Notes: generated by a model from the sequence alone, not told the origin. Counted from the first letter of the stretch, positions 1-8,998 are shown. The stretch: 45,402 bases of DNA from Bacillota bacterium (GCA_018817915.1 JAHISX010000027.1:1-45402), one strand, 5' to 3'. Numbers and translations: made by a program.

Positions 1-1
1 A

Positions 2-97
2 AGAGCATATGGTGATATGTTTAGAGACAAAAACAATAAAAAAGATGGCCGCTCTCTAAAAGAACAACCATCTTACTTAAATGATTTAAATGATTAA
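2..97 (+). CDS. Possible C-terminal end of a gene entering from the left (partial)
   Basis: One plus-strand frame is open from base 2 and ends with TAA at 95-97, giving about 31 hydrophilic residues that finish in NDLND. It could be the tail of a gene whose body lies outside the window. The stretch is short and no family is recognisable. It also overlaps a hairpin that could terminate the opposite-strand gene at 107-451, so chance openness is a real alternative. Confidence 0.3.
   Translation, partial: RAYGDMFRDKNNKKDGRSLKEQPSYLNDLND
40..76 (-). terminator. Candidate terminator of the 107-451 gene
   Basis: AAGATGG (42-48) and CCATCTT (68-74) form a 7-bp stem with a 19-nt loop. Read on the minus strand the right arm runs into a T-rich tract (CTTTTTTATTG). 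It lies about 30 bases past the stop of the small minus-strand gene. The loop is long, so the call is tentative. Confidence 0.4.
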
Positions 98-106
98 GGT
101 CTTTTT

Positions 107-451
107 TCACTTAGTCCTTGACATAGGGTATACATTAGAATGTAATCCTGTTTTTTCAAACAAATAGACAAAAGTTTTAACACCATCTGTTTTTGTAACA
201 GCAACGTTCTTTCTTGTTTCATTATGCCACTTACATAATCTGTCTGGAGCATTTATGCCATAAACACCACAATAAAGAGCTTCTCTAGGTGACATTTGGC
301 CGTGAGCATAATATATACCGTTTTCATAAACTGTTAATGTAGCTATGCAGTATACATCACCATAAGGTGTAGTAGCCATACCTTTATTTCTTAGATCTCT
401 GTTGCATCCCATTCTGACAGAGTAATCAACAATCTCACTTCTGGTTAACAT
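107..451 (-). CDS. Hypothetical protein, 114 aa
   Basis: I do not recognise the family. The protein has four Cys (GCNRD, VYCIA, LYCGV, RLCKW) and several aromatic residues, with no signal peptide or membrane segment, so a small cytoplasmic domain is likely; metal binding by the cysteines is possible but unproven. The start is well supported: AAGGAGG lies 8 nt before ATG. It follows the sigma factor gene on the same strand after a gap of about 90 bp that contains a TATAAT-like element, so it may have its own promoter or be co-transcribed. A candidate terminator lies just downstream. Confidence 0.7.
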   Translation of the reverse strand: MLTRSEIVDYSVRMGCNRDLRNKGMATTPYGDVYCIATLTVYENGIYYAHGQMSPREALYCGVYGINAPDRLCKWHNETRKNVAVTKTDGVKTFVYLFEKTGLHSNVYPMSRTK

Positions 452-541
452 AATAAAATCCTCCTTAAATAATTTAGTATCTTCAGACTAAAAGTTCTTT
501 ATTATATTTATAGCAATATCATATTGGTATGTTACTTAGCC

Positions 542-1450
542 CTATGTTGCTATTATTATGCGTAATTTTTTTATTGCTTTACATTCGATTTGTCTTACAC
601 GTTCTTTCGAAACATCTAATAATATACCAATTTCTTCTAGTGTTTTTTCATCAGATTCTATACCAAATCTCATTTTAATAATAGTTTGCTCTCGTTCATT
701 TAATTCACGTAAAATTTCAATGACGAATTCCTCAAGTATTTTTGCCTTATCAAAATCATCAGGATTTAAGTTTCTTTTATCCATAGTCAAGTCATTATAT
801 GTGGAATTTCCATCTCCTACAGACTGATCTAATGAAACAGTGCCCTCAATATAAAGGTTAATCATTTCTAATGATGTTGATGATATTTTTGTGATCTTTG
901 AAAGAGTCTCGATGTCTGGCTCTATACCGTGCTCATTAGCATAGTTTCTTTTAACTCTTTGAACTTTTGATAACATATCACTAAAATGTACTGGAAGCCG
1001 TATAGTTCTTGAATTATTAGAGATTGAGCGTGAAATAGACTGTCTAATCCACCAAGTTGCGTATGTTGAAAACTTAAACCCTTTTTCCACCTGATATCTA
1101 TTTACAGCTTTCATCAACCCCATTGTACCTTCTTGAATAAGATCCATCAATGGAACATTGGAATATGAATATTTCTTAGCAATACTCACAACCAATCTGA
1201 GATTCGCCTCAACTAATCTGTCTCTAGCTTCTTTTCCTAGTTTAATAACTGTCTCATCTGTAGAATCACGAGCCATTGATGCAGTTTTGGAAAGCTCGAT
1301 TTCTTCCTCTCTTGTGAGTAATTTCACTTTACCAATATCCTTTAAATAGATACTTAATGGATCGCCTAAATTAAGAAGATCTTTTGAATTTGATAATTCT
1401 TCCTCAATAATCTCCAAATCAAAAATAGTTGGTTCATTTCCCAATTTCAA
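542..1450 (-). CDS. RNA polymerase sigma factor, sigma-70 family (RpoD-like, group 2 type)
   Basis: This 302-residue protein directs RNA polymerase to promoters. Domains in order: region 1.2 near residues 30-50 (DPLSIYLKDIGKVKLLT), region 2 near 80-150 (EANLRLVVSIAKKY, the core-binding DLIQEGTMGLMKA, then the FSTYATWWIRQSI -10-reading helix and RTIRLPVH), region 3 near 155-215, and region 4 near 245-300 with the -35-reading helix (TLEEIGILLDVSKERVRQIE). Region 1.1 and the usual linker of a primary RpoD are absent, so this looks like a second, RpoD-related factor, though a reduced primary factor cannot be excluded. The start is TTG, with AAGGAGA 6 nt upstream. A strong promoter lies at 1495-1522. 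Confidence 0.93.
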   Translation of the reverse strand: MKLGNEPTIFDLEIIEEELSNSKDLLNLGDPLSIYLKDIGKVKLLTREEEIELSKTASMARDSTDETVIKLGKEARDRLVEANLRLVVSIAKKYSYSNVPLMDLIQEGTMGLMKAVNRYQVEKGFKFSTYATWWIRQSISRSISNNSRTIRLPVHFSDMLSKVQRVKRNYANEHGIEPDIETLSKITKISSTSLEMINLYIEGTVSLDQSVGDGNSTYNDLTMDKRNLNPDDFDKAKILEEFVIEILRELNEREQTIIKMRFGIESDEKTLEEIGILLDVSKERVRQIECKAIKKLRIIIAT

Positions 1451-1494
1451 TTTGTTTCTCCTTGTTTATTTTTTGTTTTATAGATGATATATGA

Positions 1495-1522
1495 ATTATA
1501 CACATTCAAATAAACTTGTCAA
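1495..1522 (-). promoter_or_regulatory. Sigma-70 promoter of the sigma factor gene
   Basis: On the minus strand TTGACA (1517-1522) and TATAAT (1495-1500) are separated by 16 bp and lie about 45 bp upstream of the TTG start. Both hexamers match consensus, so the gene is probably read by the housekeeping holoenzyme or by itself. Confidence 0.75.
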
Positions 1523-1607
1523 GGGTGAATTTTTACAATTTATAATTACACTTTATAGTGAATTACGGTTCTATTCGCTTTTTTAATGAATCTTAAAAAT
1601 CTGTTGA

Positions 1608-2732
1608 TTACTTTAAATATGCCATGACTTTCTTAATAACTTCATTAGTAATGGTTTCATGCCCCAACTCAGTAGGATGAACTCCATCCCCCAATATCTC
1701 TTCCATCTTGTATGTCTTCTTATACTCATCAAGGATATCTTGCATTGGTATAAAGTAATCAGCATACTTACTAGCAAGTTCTCTTACAATCATTCTTTCT
1801 TCATCTAGATCTTTTTGCCATTTAGGATCATATTCTCCTATAGGATAGACAAATGGTTCTATTAATAAGATCTTTGTTTTAGGAAGCTTTGTCTTTACTT
1901 CTTCTAATAACTTAATATAGTTTAACTTATATTCTTGAGGGGTGAGCACCTTACCATGTTTATAACGATGCCATACCTCATTAACTCCTATTAAGATAGA
2001 TAAGAAATCAGGTTCTATCTTTATAGTATCTTCTTTCCATCTTTCTAATAAGTCACAAGTTCTATCTCCGCTCACACCTCTATTTAAGACAATCACTTCT
2101 TTAAGCTTCTCGTCAAGCATTCTTACATATCCATGTCCTAAATCATAATATCTTTTTCTATCTCTATTTGAGTCTGTTATGCTATCCCCTTGGAATAGCA
2201 TAACTGGATATTTTTTCTTTGGTATTTCTTTAAAGATGTGGTACTCTAAAATATTTAATTCATTACCACCTAAACCTTTTTCCAAATAGCTATCTCTGAT
2301 GATACCTCTAAGAGTTTTAGGTATATTTCTGCTTGGTATATTTCTCTTATCAACAGGATAAATCAAGTAGTCATAATCTAAATGCTCTTTAGCATACTTT
2401 GCAACTGCTGTCATGCCTTCTAATCCATAATGATGACCATGAGACAAAACCTTTACCCAAACGCCTAATTCAGGTGTTTTCGTGTGCATAAAATGTAAAC
2501 CAAAACAACCAATGAACTCATTGGTTTCCTTTAATCTTCCGATAAAGACGATTTCTTGTTTCTTTTGATATCGAACTAAACAAGATTCGACATACTCTAT
2601 TGTTTCAGATATATCGTCAGCTGGTTTAGGATACATATAAGTGGTTACATTCGCAGTAAAATAAGCAAACATTTCATTTGCATCATTTAAAGTAACGGGT
2701 TTTAATATAAGTCTTTTTGTCTTAATCTCCAT
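1608..2732 (-). CDS. GNAT acetyltransferase fused to an SGNH/GDSL hydrolase
   Basis: The 374-residue protein joins two enzymes. Residues 1-165 resemble RimJ/RimL-type GNAT acetyltransferases (TKRLILKPVTLNDANEMF, then IGCFGLHF and VDKRNIPSRNIPKTL). Residues 175-374 are an SGNH hydrolase: block I GDSITD with Ser184, block II RGVSGD, block III GVNE with Asn251, and block V DGVHP with Asp349 and His352. All four catalytic positions are present, so esterase or deacylase activity on an acylated sugar or cell-surface substrate is plausible. No signal peptide is seen, which suggests a cytoplasmic enzyme. GGGGG precedes the ATG by a few bases. It appears monocistronic. The substrate cannot be told from sequence. 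Confidence 0.88.
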   Translation of the reverse strand: MEIKTKRLILKPVTLNDANEMFAYFTANVTTYMYPKPADDISETIEYVESCLVRYQKKQEIVFIGRLKETNEFIGCFGLHFMHTKTPELGVWVKVLSHGHHYGLEGMTAVAKYAKEHLDYDYLIYPVDKRNIPSRNIPKTLRGIIRDSYLEKGLGGNELNILEYHIFKEIPKKKYPVMLFQGDSITDSNRDRKRYYDLGHGYVRMLDEKLKEVIVLNRGVSGDRTCDLLERWKEDTIKIEPDFLSILIGVNEVWHRYKHGKVLTPQEYKLNYIKLLEEVKTKLPKTKILLIEPFVYPIGEYDPKWQKDLDEERMIVRELASKYADYFIPMQDILDEYKKTYKMEEILGDGVHPTELGHETITNEVIKKVMAYLK

Positions 2733-2887
2733 AATGCCCCCATTATTACTATTTATTATCTATAATTCTATCACAAAAATAACCCTATTTTGATTAAAAT
2801 CAATATTTTTATATAATTGACGGTATATATTTATTTGAACCATCAAATAGATACTAATATTTTCAGAGGAATTGATCATTAGATAAC

Positions 2888-2928
2888 AAAAAAAGGCAAA
2901 AACAATTTACTCGTTTTTGCCTTTTTTT
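2888..2928. terminator. Intrinsic terminator, usable on both strands
   Basis: A near-perfect stem (AAAAAAAGGCAAAAAC at 2888-2903 with its complement at 2913-2928, 9-nt loop) has a U-rich arm on either strand. It lies just downstream of the minus-strand gene ending at 2944. Confidence 0.8.
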
Positions 2929-2943
2929 ATTTTGTTTATAGTA

Positions 2944-3300
2944 TTATTTTTTTATTGACCTTTTAATAGCAAAATAATCATATAAGCCATCAAGTGTTCC
3001 TATAATGAGTAACATCAACATAATATTTATTCTTGATAGAACACTAAAAACTGTTACTAAAACCAATGCAAGCCCAAATAATGAAGTGTATATTGCCTGA
3101 ATTAAATATCTACTTAAAAACAATTCATTATCTAATTGCTTGTTTCTAAGTAGCCAATGCATAAGTAGGACTTTGCCTTTTTTCTTGATACCATAAAACA
3201 TAATCAATCCAATAAACAACAAGACCATCCCCATGGATACAAAAATCCAATAACCAAATGTAGATTCAAAAAAATCAACAATAATCTCAATGATACTCAT
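2944..3300 (-). CDS. Small integral membrane protein, 118 aa
   Basis: No known family is recognised. About four hydrophobic stretches are visible: residues ~17-38 (WIFVSMGMVLLFIGLIMFYGI), two between 60 and 90, and one near 92-105. The C-terminus is basic (AIKRSIKK). This suggests a small multi-pass membrane protein with a cytoplasmic tail. AAAGG precedes the ATG, and a strong terminator follows. The gene stands alone between the BspA-like lipoprotein gene and the GNAT-SGNH fusion, so context gives no function. Confidence 0.65.
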   Translation of the reverse strand: MSIIEIIVDFFESTFGYWIFVSMGMVLLFIGLIMFYGIKKKGKVLLMHWLLRNKQLDNELFLSRYLIQAIYTSLFGLALVLVTVFSVLSRINIMLMLLIIGTLDGLYDYFAIKRSIKK

Positions 3301-3383
3301 AATTTAACCTTTCTGTTTCTTATATTATATTTTTGATTCTCGTTCTTCTTTCCTATTATATCATCTTATTGATTCGTCAAATC

Positions 3384-3430
3384 TGAAAAAAAAGATGCCA
3401 ATGGTAGAAGAATCTATCATTTGGCATCAT
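3384..3430 (-). terminator. Intrinsic terminator of the first BspA-like gene
   Basis: GATGCC and its neighbours (from 3394) pair with the arm ending GGCATC (3423-3428), with one bulge and a wobble pair. On the minus strand the stem is followed by eight T. It begins within 10 bases of the stop codon. Confidence 0.75.
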
Positions 3431-3435
3431 CATTT

Positions 3436-5070
3436 TTAATCTATTAGTTCAGATATCCGATGTATATCTGCTTGTATATAAGTCCATCCTAAATCATCTA
3501 CATAAGCATCATATGAGTCATCTGGTACATAAAAGATAGGTAACCAATCTGGGCTATGTGTAAATCCAATCATTGTAATAGACCCATCTACGATAATACT
3601 TCTGTGAACTACAATTATTTCAATAGAGCTATAGAACATGACACTCATTCCGATATTAACAACTGAACTAGGCCAATCGAGTCTTGTGATTTTTTGTGTT
3701 CCCATGAACGCATAGCTTTCAATCCAAGTAATTTGATCGTTCAGATTCAGTGTTTCTAAATTCTTATTGTTAGCAAATGCATAATCATAAATACAAGTTA
3801 TATCATTGGGAATATCATATGATGATCCAGCTTTATTTGCTGGATAACTGATTAGGGTTGTATTTTTAAATAAGACACCATCAATCACATGATAATCAGA
3901 TGATTCTCCTGTGATTGCAAATTGTTCGAGTGAGGTTGCATAAGCAAATGCACCCATTTCAATATAATCGACTGTATAGGGTATATTGATTGTTACTAAG
4001 GAATCATTAACAAATGCTCTAGCTTCAATGCTTTCAGTTGTATCAGCAATTGTATAAGAGGTTGCAGTAAGTCCTCCAGGATAGTAGATGAGTTCAGTTA
4101 AATCATATGAATACATCACCTGATCAACGATTTGATATGCTCCTGATTCACCAAATATAGATATATCAGAAATTTGGTTTGAGCCTTCTATAATACGTGG
4201 ATTGAATTGAGATAATCTTGATGGTAGTGCGATTGAGGTTAGCAATTCGCAATTAGCAAATGCAAAATCTCTGATTTCTACATAATTCAATTCATCATAG
4301 TATTTTAAATCAATAATTGAATGATAGGTTGTATAGACTTTATCAAGGACAACAATTGATGTCAAACTTTCAACTTCAGAAATAAGACACCCTTCATCAA
4401 AGGTATAACTACCTGATTCAAAGGACCCGCTTGTGATGACACAAGCCGTAGGATTTGATTCCAAAAGCAAATCATACTCCTCTTGATTGAAACTTACTGT
4501 TTTATATCCTTGATACTCGCCATAAAATGATATTTGCTCTAGAAGGGATGAACCCTTGAATGCATCATAATCTATCATTTGAACAGAAGCTGGTATGTCT
4601 ACTTCAACAAGTGTGCTATCTTGAAATGCTCCATATCCGATTTCTGTAATCAAATATCCATCTATGAATTCGGGTATGACAAGATGTGTTTGGCTGCCTG
4701 TGTAATCCATAATAGTAGCTGTCATCAACGCGTCATCTTTGACAATTGTATAATCAAGATAAAGGCTTTCATATACCGCAATAAGTGTTTGATCTTTTGT
4801 AGCAATAAAAGTCGTATTGTATAATTCTTCTCCATCACTCCAACCAAGGAACAAATAACCTTCTTTACTCATATCTGGAAGATTAACCTGATAACTTATG
4901 AAACTATTTTGAAGCCTAAAAAAAACTGTACCATCCTCATCTTGTAGTGTGATCGTATATAGTGGATAAGTAATGAGGCCATCAGGTGGATATGGTTCTT
5001 TTTCACAACCCCAAAGAAGTGTGCTCATAACAACAATAAAAGCAAAACAAATCAATTGATTAATTTTCAT
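3436..5070 (-). CDS. BspA-like leucine-rich-repeat lipoprotein (copy 1)
   Basis: This is a predicted surface lipoprotein of 544 residues. I place the start at 5070: GGGGG lies 5 nt upstream, and the resulting N-terminus is a proper signal peptide with lipobox-like LLWGC (Cys22); a longer frame upstream adds 18 residues without a better signal. Residues ~35-105 resemble a Listeria-Bacteroides (InlB B-repeat) module (GYLFLGWSDG, then TLIAVY). The rest is made of BspA-type repeats with motifs such as IPASVQMIDYDAFKGSSLLEQI. The C-terminus has FYVPDDSYDAYVDD, typical of this family. Such proteins usually mediate binding to host or matrix. It is a clear paralogue of the gene at 19772-21406. Confidence 0.88.
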   Translation of the reverse strand: MKINQLICFAFIVVMSTLLWGCEKEPYPPDGLITYPLYTITLQDEDGTVFFRLQNSFISYQVNLPDMSKEGYLFLGWSDGEELYNTTFIATKDQTLIAVYESLYLDYTIVKDDALMTATIMDYTGSQTHLVIPEFIDGYLITEIGYGAFQDSTLVEVDIPASVQMIDYDAFKGSSLLEQISFYGEYQGYKTVSFNQEEYDLLLESNPTACVITSGSFESGSYTFDEGCLISEVESLTSIVVLDKVYTTYHSIIDLKYYDELNYVEIRDFAFANCELLTSIALPSRLSQFNPRIIEGSNQISDISIFGESGAYQIVDQVMYSYDLTELIYYPGGLTATSYTIADTTESIEARAFVNDSLVTINIPYTVDYIEMGAFAYATSLEQFAITGESSDYHVIDGVLFKNTTLISYPANKAGSSYDIPNDITCIYDYAFANNKNLETLNLNDQITWIESYAFMGTQKITRLDWPSSVVNIGMSVMFYSSIEIIVVHRSIIVDGSITMIGFTHSPDWLPIFYVPDDSYDAYVDDLGWTYIQADIHRISELID

Positions 5071-5307
5071 ATATACCCCCATGAAATAATGATTCAATAG
5101 AAAAACGAGACTTTTTCCTTTCAATTCATATCAATATTATATAACAAATCTCAATAATAATCAATAATAATTTTAAATAATAATATCACCAGTCATGAAT
5201 GCCCCTATATAACTGTTACCAATCCGAAACGTGAAATAAGATAGGTATATAGACAATGTTTCATATTCTATTTCCAAGTGATATACTAGGTATAGGAGGA
5301 GATTTAT

Positions 5308-6564
5308 ATGAAAAATAACCTAATATACTACATCATGACATACATTATGTATCTTTATCCACCATTTATTTTCTTTATGGTGATGATCAACTTTGATCGG
5401 ATGACAGATGATACGCAATGGGTTGTTGGAATCATCATCAATATTGCATTCGTTCTCTCAACCACGCTCGTTTTGTACTTGCTCGCACGTAAGGGGCATA
5501 TCCCTAAAATTGAGCAAGATGAGAAAAATCATTTTATCTTTGGGTATATCGGGAATATCATCGTGTTTCTATACACCTATCAATACTTAATGAGCATCGA
5601 AAGACTCGTTTCTGTATTCAGTTTGGTATTGATCTTAGTCTTGGCTTATAAATATCTCATTTCAAAAAAGATCACATTTAAAGAAATATTGATTTTCAGT
5701 ATCATCTTTAGCATACTCGATTACTTCATCATCATTACAACCGGTAACACCTTATTTAATGAACAAGAACCTATCAGTCATGGACTATCAATTGTATTTC
5801 AAATTTTATTCATAGTTGTATTATTATATTCAATTTATCATTATGTCTTAAAACTTTATAAGAATCATCATTGGACAATTTTAAGATATGTCTTTACGAG
5901 TTTTCTTTTTCTACTTATACTAGTAATGTATATTGATGATTCTCAAGAAGAACTATTAGCAACATTGATGATCTTAGCAGTATTCACATGGATGATTGAT
6001 TTAATCTTAAAGCTGATCCACAAAGAGTTTGTGGTCAGAGATTTGGTATTTTATGCAAGAGTCATTTTATTGACTGTCATCTTTGTCTATATACGAGAAA
6101 CGGAGATTTATACTTTCCCACGTTTTGAGGTAGGACAAATGGGTCTACTGATTGGTATCTTCTATGTGAGTTGCTTCTCAGATATCTTGATGAGTCTATC
6201 TCCCAAAAAACAACAAGAACTCAATTTACATATGACTGTTGAAGAATATATCAAATTACTCTTTAAACCACTTATCTCAAGATATAAAGATATACTTGTC
6301 ATTTCAGAGACTAAAGAACTACCTCATCAACTCGAGAAATTAGGAAGAGACATCATGATTAGATCAAATGAAACAATGAAAGATCATTTGAGTGTTGATG
6401 CAATCTCATTAATCATCATCTACTCAAATGATATAGATATCATTCTATCTGTAATGAATCAATATCCTGATTTAAAAGTATGTGTCATAAGCCCTAATCA
6501 AATAACTCATCCAAAATTAAGTACTTGCTTTACTGATTTCAATGATTACATTTACACTTTATAA
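5308..6564 (+). CDS. Polytopic membrane protein with a C-terminal alpha/beta-like domain
   Basis: I do not recognise a family. The 418-residue protein has roughly ten hydrophobic helices between residues 5 and 295. A ~110-residue soluble tail follows, starting near SLSPKKQQELNLHMTVEEY. The tail alternates hydrophobic strands (DILVISE, AISLIIIYSN, LKVCVISPN) with helices, which looks like a small Rossmann or receiver-like fold without evident catalytic residues. A perfect AGGAGG sits 8 nt before the ATG. It is the only plus-strand gene between two minus-strand blocks and ends in an intrinsic terminator, so it is monocistronic. A role in sensing or in assembling a membrane complex is only a guess. 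Confidence 0.8.
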   Translation: MKNNLIYYIMTYIMYLYPPFIFFMVMINFDRMTDDTQWVVGIIINIAFVLSTTLVLYLLARKGHIPKIEQDEKNHFIFGYIGNIIVFLYTYQYLMSIERLVSVFSLVLILVLAYKYLISKKITFKEILIFSIIFSILDYFIIITTGNTLFNEQEPISHGLSIVFQILFIVVLLYSIYHYVLKLYKNHHWTILRYVFTSFLFLLILVMYIDDSQEELLATLMILAVFTWMIDLILKLIHKEFVVRDLVFYARVILLTVIFVYIRETEIYTFPRFEVGQMGLLIGIFYVSCFSDILMSLSPKKQQELNLHMTVEEYIKLLFKPLISRYKDILVISETKELPHQLEKLGRDIMIRSNETMKDHLSVDAISLIIIYSNDIDIILSVMNQYPDLKVCVISPNQITHPKLSTCFTDFNDYIYTL

Positions 6565-6602
6565 GAAACATTTGTGAATGCGTTTGATTCAAAACACAAT
6601 AA

Positions 6603-6647
6603 AAAAGAAGGGAGACATTAGAATGAATCTAATGAACTCTCTTCTTT
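6603..6647. terminator. Intrinsic terminator between convergent genes
   Basis: The arms AAAGAAG-GGAGACATTAGA and TCTAATGAACTCTC-TTCTTT pair over most of their length between 6603 and 6647, with A-rich and T-rich flanks on either side. It separates the plus-strand gene ending at 6564 from the minus-strand operon ending at 6728. Confidence 0.65.
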
Positions 6648-6727
6648 ATCTTTGTAAATAGATTGATCGTCATATTCGCTTGAAATCACAACTGTCTTGA
6701 TGATTGTTGATTTTATTCTATTTTTTC

Positions 6728-7093
6728 TTACTTATTATGAACTGCATTGTATCTAAATAAAATCATTTCTTTTACTAAATCCTTAGGAATATCTTGTGTA
6801 TATTGAAATTGTACTGTGCCTTCTAGTGTTTTGTATGGCTTGAGTTTGTCTTTAAATGCATCAATGGTCAAATGATGCGGATAAAATCCAACATGACTTT
6901 TAAACCCTGCAATCATAATCTTATCTTGGAGCTTAGCATGGGGTTTCATCGCATATGATGGAACACCATATCCCATGGGTTCCTCAGCATCGGGAACGAC
7001 TTCATGAATTAAGTCATACAATTGATTAAGCATCTCTTTTCCTCTAGGTGTCTGATCATTGATGTATTCTATAAATGATTCATACTTCTTCAT
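6728..7093 (-). CDS. DUF1801 / YdhG-like protein
   Basis: This 121-residue protein matches the DUF1801 (YdhG, 'iron chaperone-like') pattern: an N-terminal helix, VPDAEEPMGYGVPSYA, a central KIMIAGFKSHVGFYP strand pair, then AFKDKLKPYK and a final VQF-DIPKDLVKEMILFR segment. The family adopts a frataxin-like alpha/beta fold. Its biochemical role is poorly defined and iron binding should not be assumed. It is the last gene of the minus-strand operon, 21 bp after the glycosidase gene, so it is probably co-transcribed with it. The ribosome site is weak (GGTGAT). Confidence 0.85.
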   Translation of the reverse strand: MKKYESFIEYINDQTPRGKEMLNQLYDLIHEVVPDAEEPMGYGVPSYAMKPHAKLQDKIMIAGFKSHVGFYPHHLTIDAFKDKLKPYKTLEGTVQFQYTQDIPKDLVKEMILFRYNAVHNK

Positions 7094-7114
7094 AAAATCA
7101 CCACTCTTTGCTTT

Positions 7115-8983
7115 TTAATATTTAAACTGCGTTTTTCTTAGTGTCGTTAATCCATAAGGTATCAATTTGATATCACCCTTATGATTTGTCTTAGGATCAT
7201 AGCCTTCAATTGTTATCCAAATCTTATTATCAAAGAATGTATTTTTGCTATATTCAAAATCTTCAGATTTAACAACAACCTTCTCATTCTTTATTACTGG
7301 AACTAATGACACTTTTTCTAGTGGATGATATCCCCTATCATGAAAAGGTTTCTTCCCTTTAATCAAAAACTCTTCTCCCTTAATCTCTTGAGCAAATAAC
7401 AAAGGTCCTTTTTTAACACTGATAGATTGATCAGGGTTCTTGATAGTTTCAACATGAAAATCGAAATTTAAATTCAGTACATTACCCAATTTAAAGTCTT
7501 CAACAACATATGTGTCTTGATTCTCTATTACTTCTTCTATGATATCATTTCTAGTGATTATAGTCTTTGTTTTAAATGGTATTCTAAGAACTAAATCTCT
7601 TTGTGATTTTCTAATTGTTTTGATACATGTTATCTTGACATAATCTTCAAAAGGATAACTTGTTTCGACTTTTAATGTCATATAACCATCATCAAATTTC
7701 ACTTGATATGTTCCACTCACATACATAAACATATAAACATCATCACCTTTTTTCATGACTGCTCCAGTCATGAGTTTTGGCCATCCTTGATGCATGTTCG
7801 CTGCACAACAGCCAAAATTAGGGGCGACTCCAAATGTATTTGCATATCGATTAGCATCATAAAAATCATGTCTTTTCACTTCACAATCAAGTTGATTGAC
7901 CTGTTGAACATATTGATGACTACAAAAATCTTTTGATATCGTCGCTAGCAAAGCATTATATGCATAATATTCTAAATAATCTGCTGCTTTCATACTGCCA
8001 GTAAGTCTCATGGTTTCTTCCATGGTATACATCATCTCTACTACGGTACATAATTCAATGCCTGTTTCTGGTGATAATCCATTAAGATGTTCATCTGATG
8101 AAAATAGATTTAAAGCATTACCATGTGATTGAAGCACTTTATCTAGTGCTTCAAACATGATGTCTTCTTTTTCTTCAATGTAAACAAGATACTTTAACGC
8201 CATGGCAAGGTTAACGCCATGTGTGGTTAGGTAAGTATAATTGCTTTTAGATTGTCTTGCTTTTAGTATCTTATTCTTCTCTTTAATTTTTGGGTTCTTT
8301 CTTGTCTTTGCGATGTGATCGAAAAAGACAAGAAATGGTTTAACTGCATGAAAAAAATATTTATTGATATAGCTATGTGTCGGTTTCTCATATGGGAATT
8401 GCTTAAAAAACGATGCCCAGTCAAGAGTATTATCTTTAAGTTTTTGTTCCAATTGATCTATATCTTTAATTTCACTTATTGTTCTCATCAAATCTAGTGT
8501 TTCTTTTCCCTCTAACCCTCTAGCATATCCCCAAAACTCAAAGGGTTGATCATCAATGTGTTGATTTAAATATTTGATATAATTTTCAAGAAAAGTCACT
8601 ACTCTGAAATCTTCTGTTGCTAAATAATATGAAACCATTGCTTTCATAACAACCGCTCTAGGCCAAGAGTCATGATTACTCTTAGGTCCAAAAAAGCCTG
8701 AATCATCTTGTGATTCAAAGATTTTTTCAATCCATTTTTTTGCTTGATTAATTAACTCTTGATCATCTAATAGATATGCAAGAGGGATGAGCCCATCAAT
8801 ATAATAAGGACCTCTTTCCCATGACTCTCCATCTCCTCCGAGCCATGCTGAATGATCAGATAAATCTTTAAAGACACTTCCTATATGTTTGGTTAGTCCT
8901 TCTCCTTGATGATCTAAAAGATTCTTGTGGATTCCAGATAACTTAATCCCTTTGATTGGAATCTTTTCCCATATATCTTTCAT
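7115..8983 (-). CDS. Glycoside hydrolase, GH127/DUF1680 type (beta-L-arabinofuranosidase-like)
   Basis: This 622-residue intracellular enzyme has the DUF1680 layout: an alpha/alpha barrel over the first ~420 residues, then beta-rich C-terminal domains. In characterised GH127 enzymes a Glu-x-Cys pair and a Cys-Cys pair bind zinc, and one Cys of the pair is the nucleophile. Here these appear as GIELCTVVEMM and FGCCAANMHQGWPKL. The Glu in SSDEHLNG, just before, is a candidate acid/base. The cysteine that precedes the pair in some relatives is replaced by Phe. Other DUF1680 members act on different sugars, so the substrate is uncertain. No signal peptide is present, so it acts on imported oligosaccharides. 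GGAGG precedes the ATG; it follows the membrane-protein gene by 15 bp. Confidence 0.88.
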   Translation of the reverse strand: MKDIWEKIPIKGIKLSGIHKNLLDHQGEGLTKHIGSVFKDLSDHSAWLGGDGESWERGPYYIDGLIPLAYLLDDQELINQAKKWIEKIFESQDDSGFFGPKSNHDSWPRAVVMKAMVSYYLATEDFRVVTFLENYIKYLNQHIDDQPFEFWGYARGLEGKETLDLMRTISEIKDIDQLEQKLKDNTLDWASFFKQFPYEKPTHSYINKYFFHAVKPFLVFFDHIAKTRKNPKIKEKNKILKARQSKSNYTYLTTHGVNLAMALKYLVYIEEKEDIMFEALDKVLQSHGNALNLFSSDEHLNGLSPETGIELCTVVEMMYTMEETMRLTGSMKAADYLEYYAYNALLATISKDFCSHQYVQQVNQLDCEVKRHDFYDANRYANTFGVAPNFGCCAANMHQGWPKLMTGAVMKKGDDVYMFMYVSGTYQVKFDDGYMTLKVETSYPFEDYVKITCIKTIRKSQRDLVLRIPFKTKTIITRNDIIEEVIENQDTYVVEDFKLGNVLNLNFDFHVETIKNPDQSISVKKGPLLFAQEIKGEEFLIKGKKPFHDRGYHPLEKVSLVPVIKNEKVVVKSEDFEYSKNTFFDNKIWITIEGYDPKTNHKGDIKLIPYGLTTLRKTQFKY

Positions 8984-8998
8984 TAAACTACCTCCAAA

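Noticed and set aside
1541-1566. Imperfect inverted repeat TAATTACACT / AGTGAATTA as terminator of the GNAT-SGNH gene
   Set aside because: The stem is A/T-rich with a mismatch and there is no T run directly after it on the minus strand, so I do not call it.
5259-5287. TATACT as promoter of the gene at 5308
   Set aside because: No acceptable -35 lies at the right distance, and transcription would start almost at the ribosome site.
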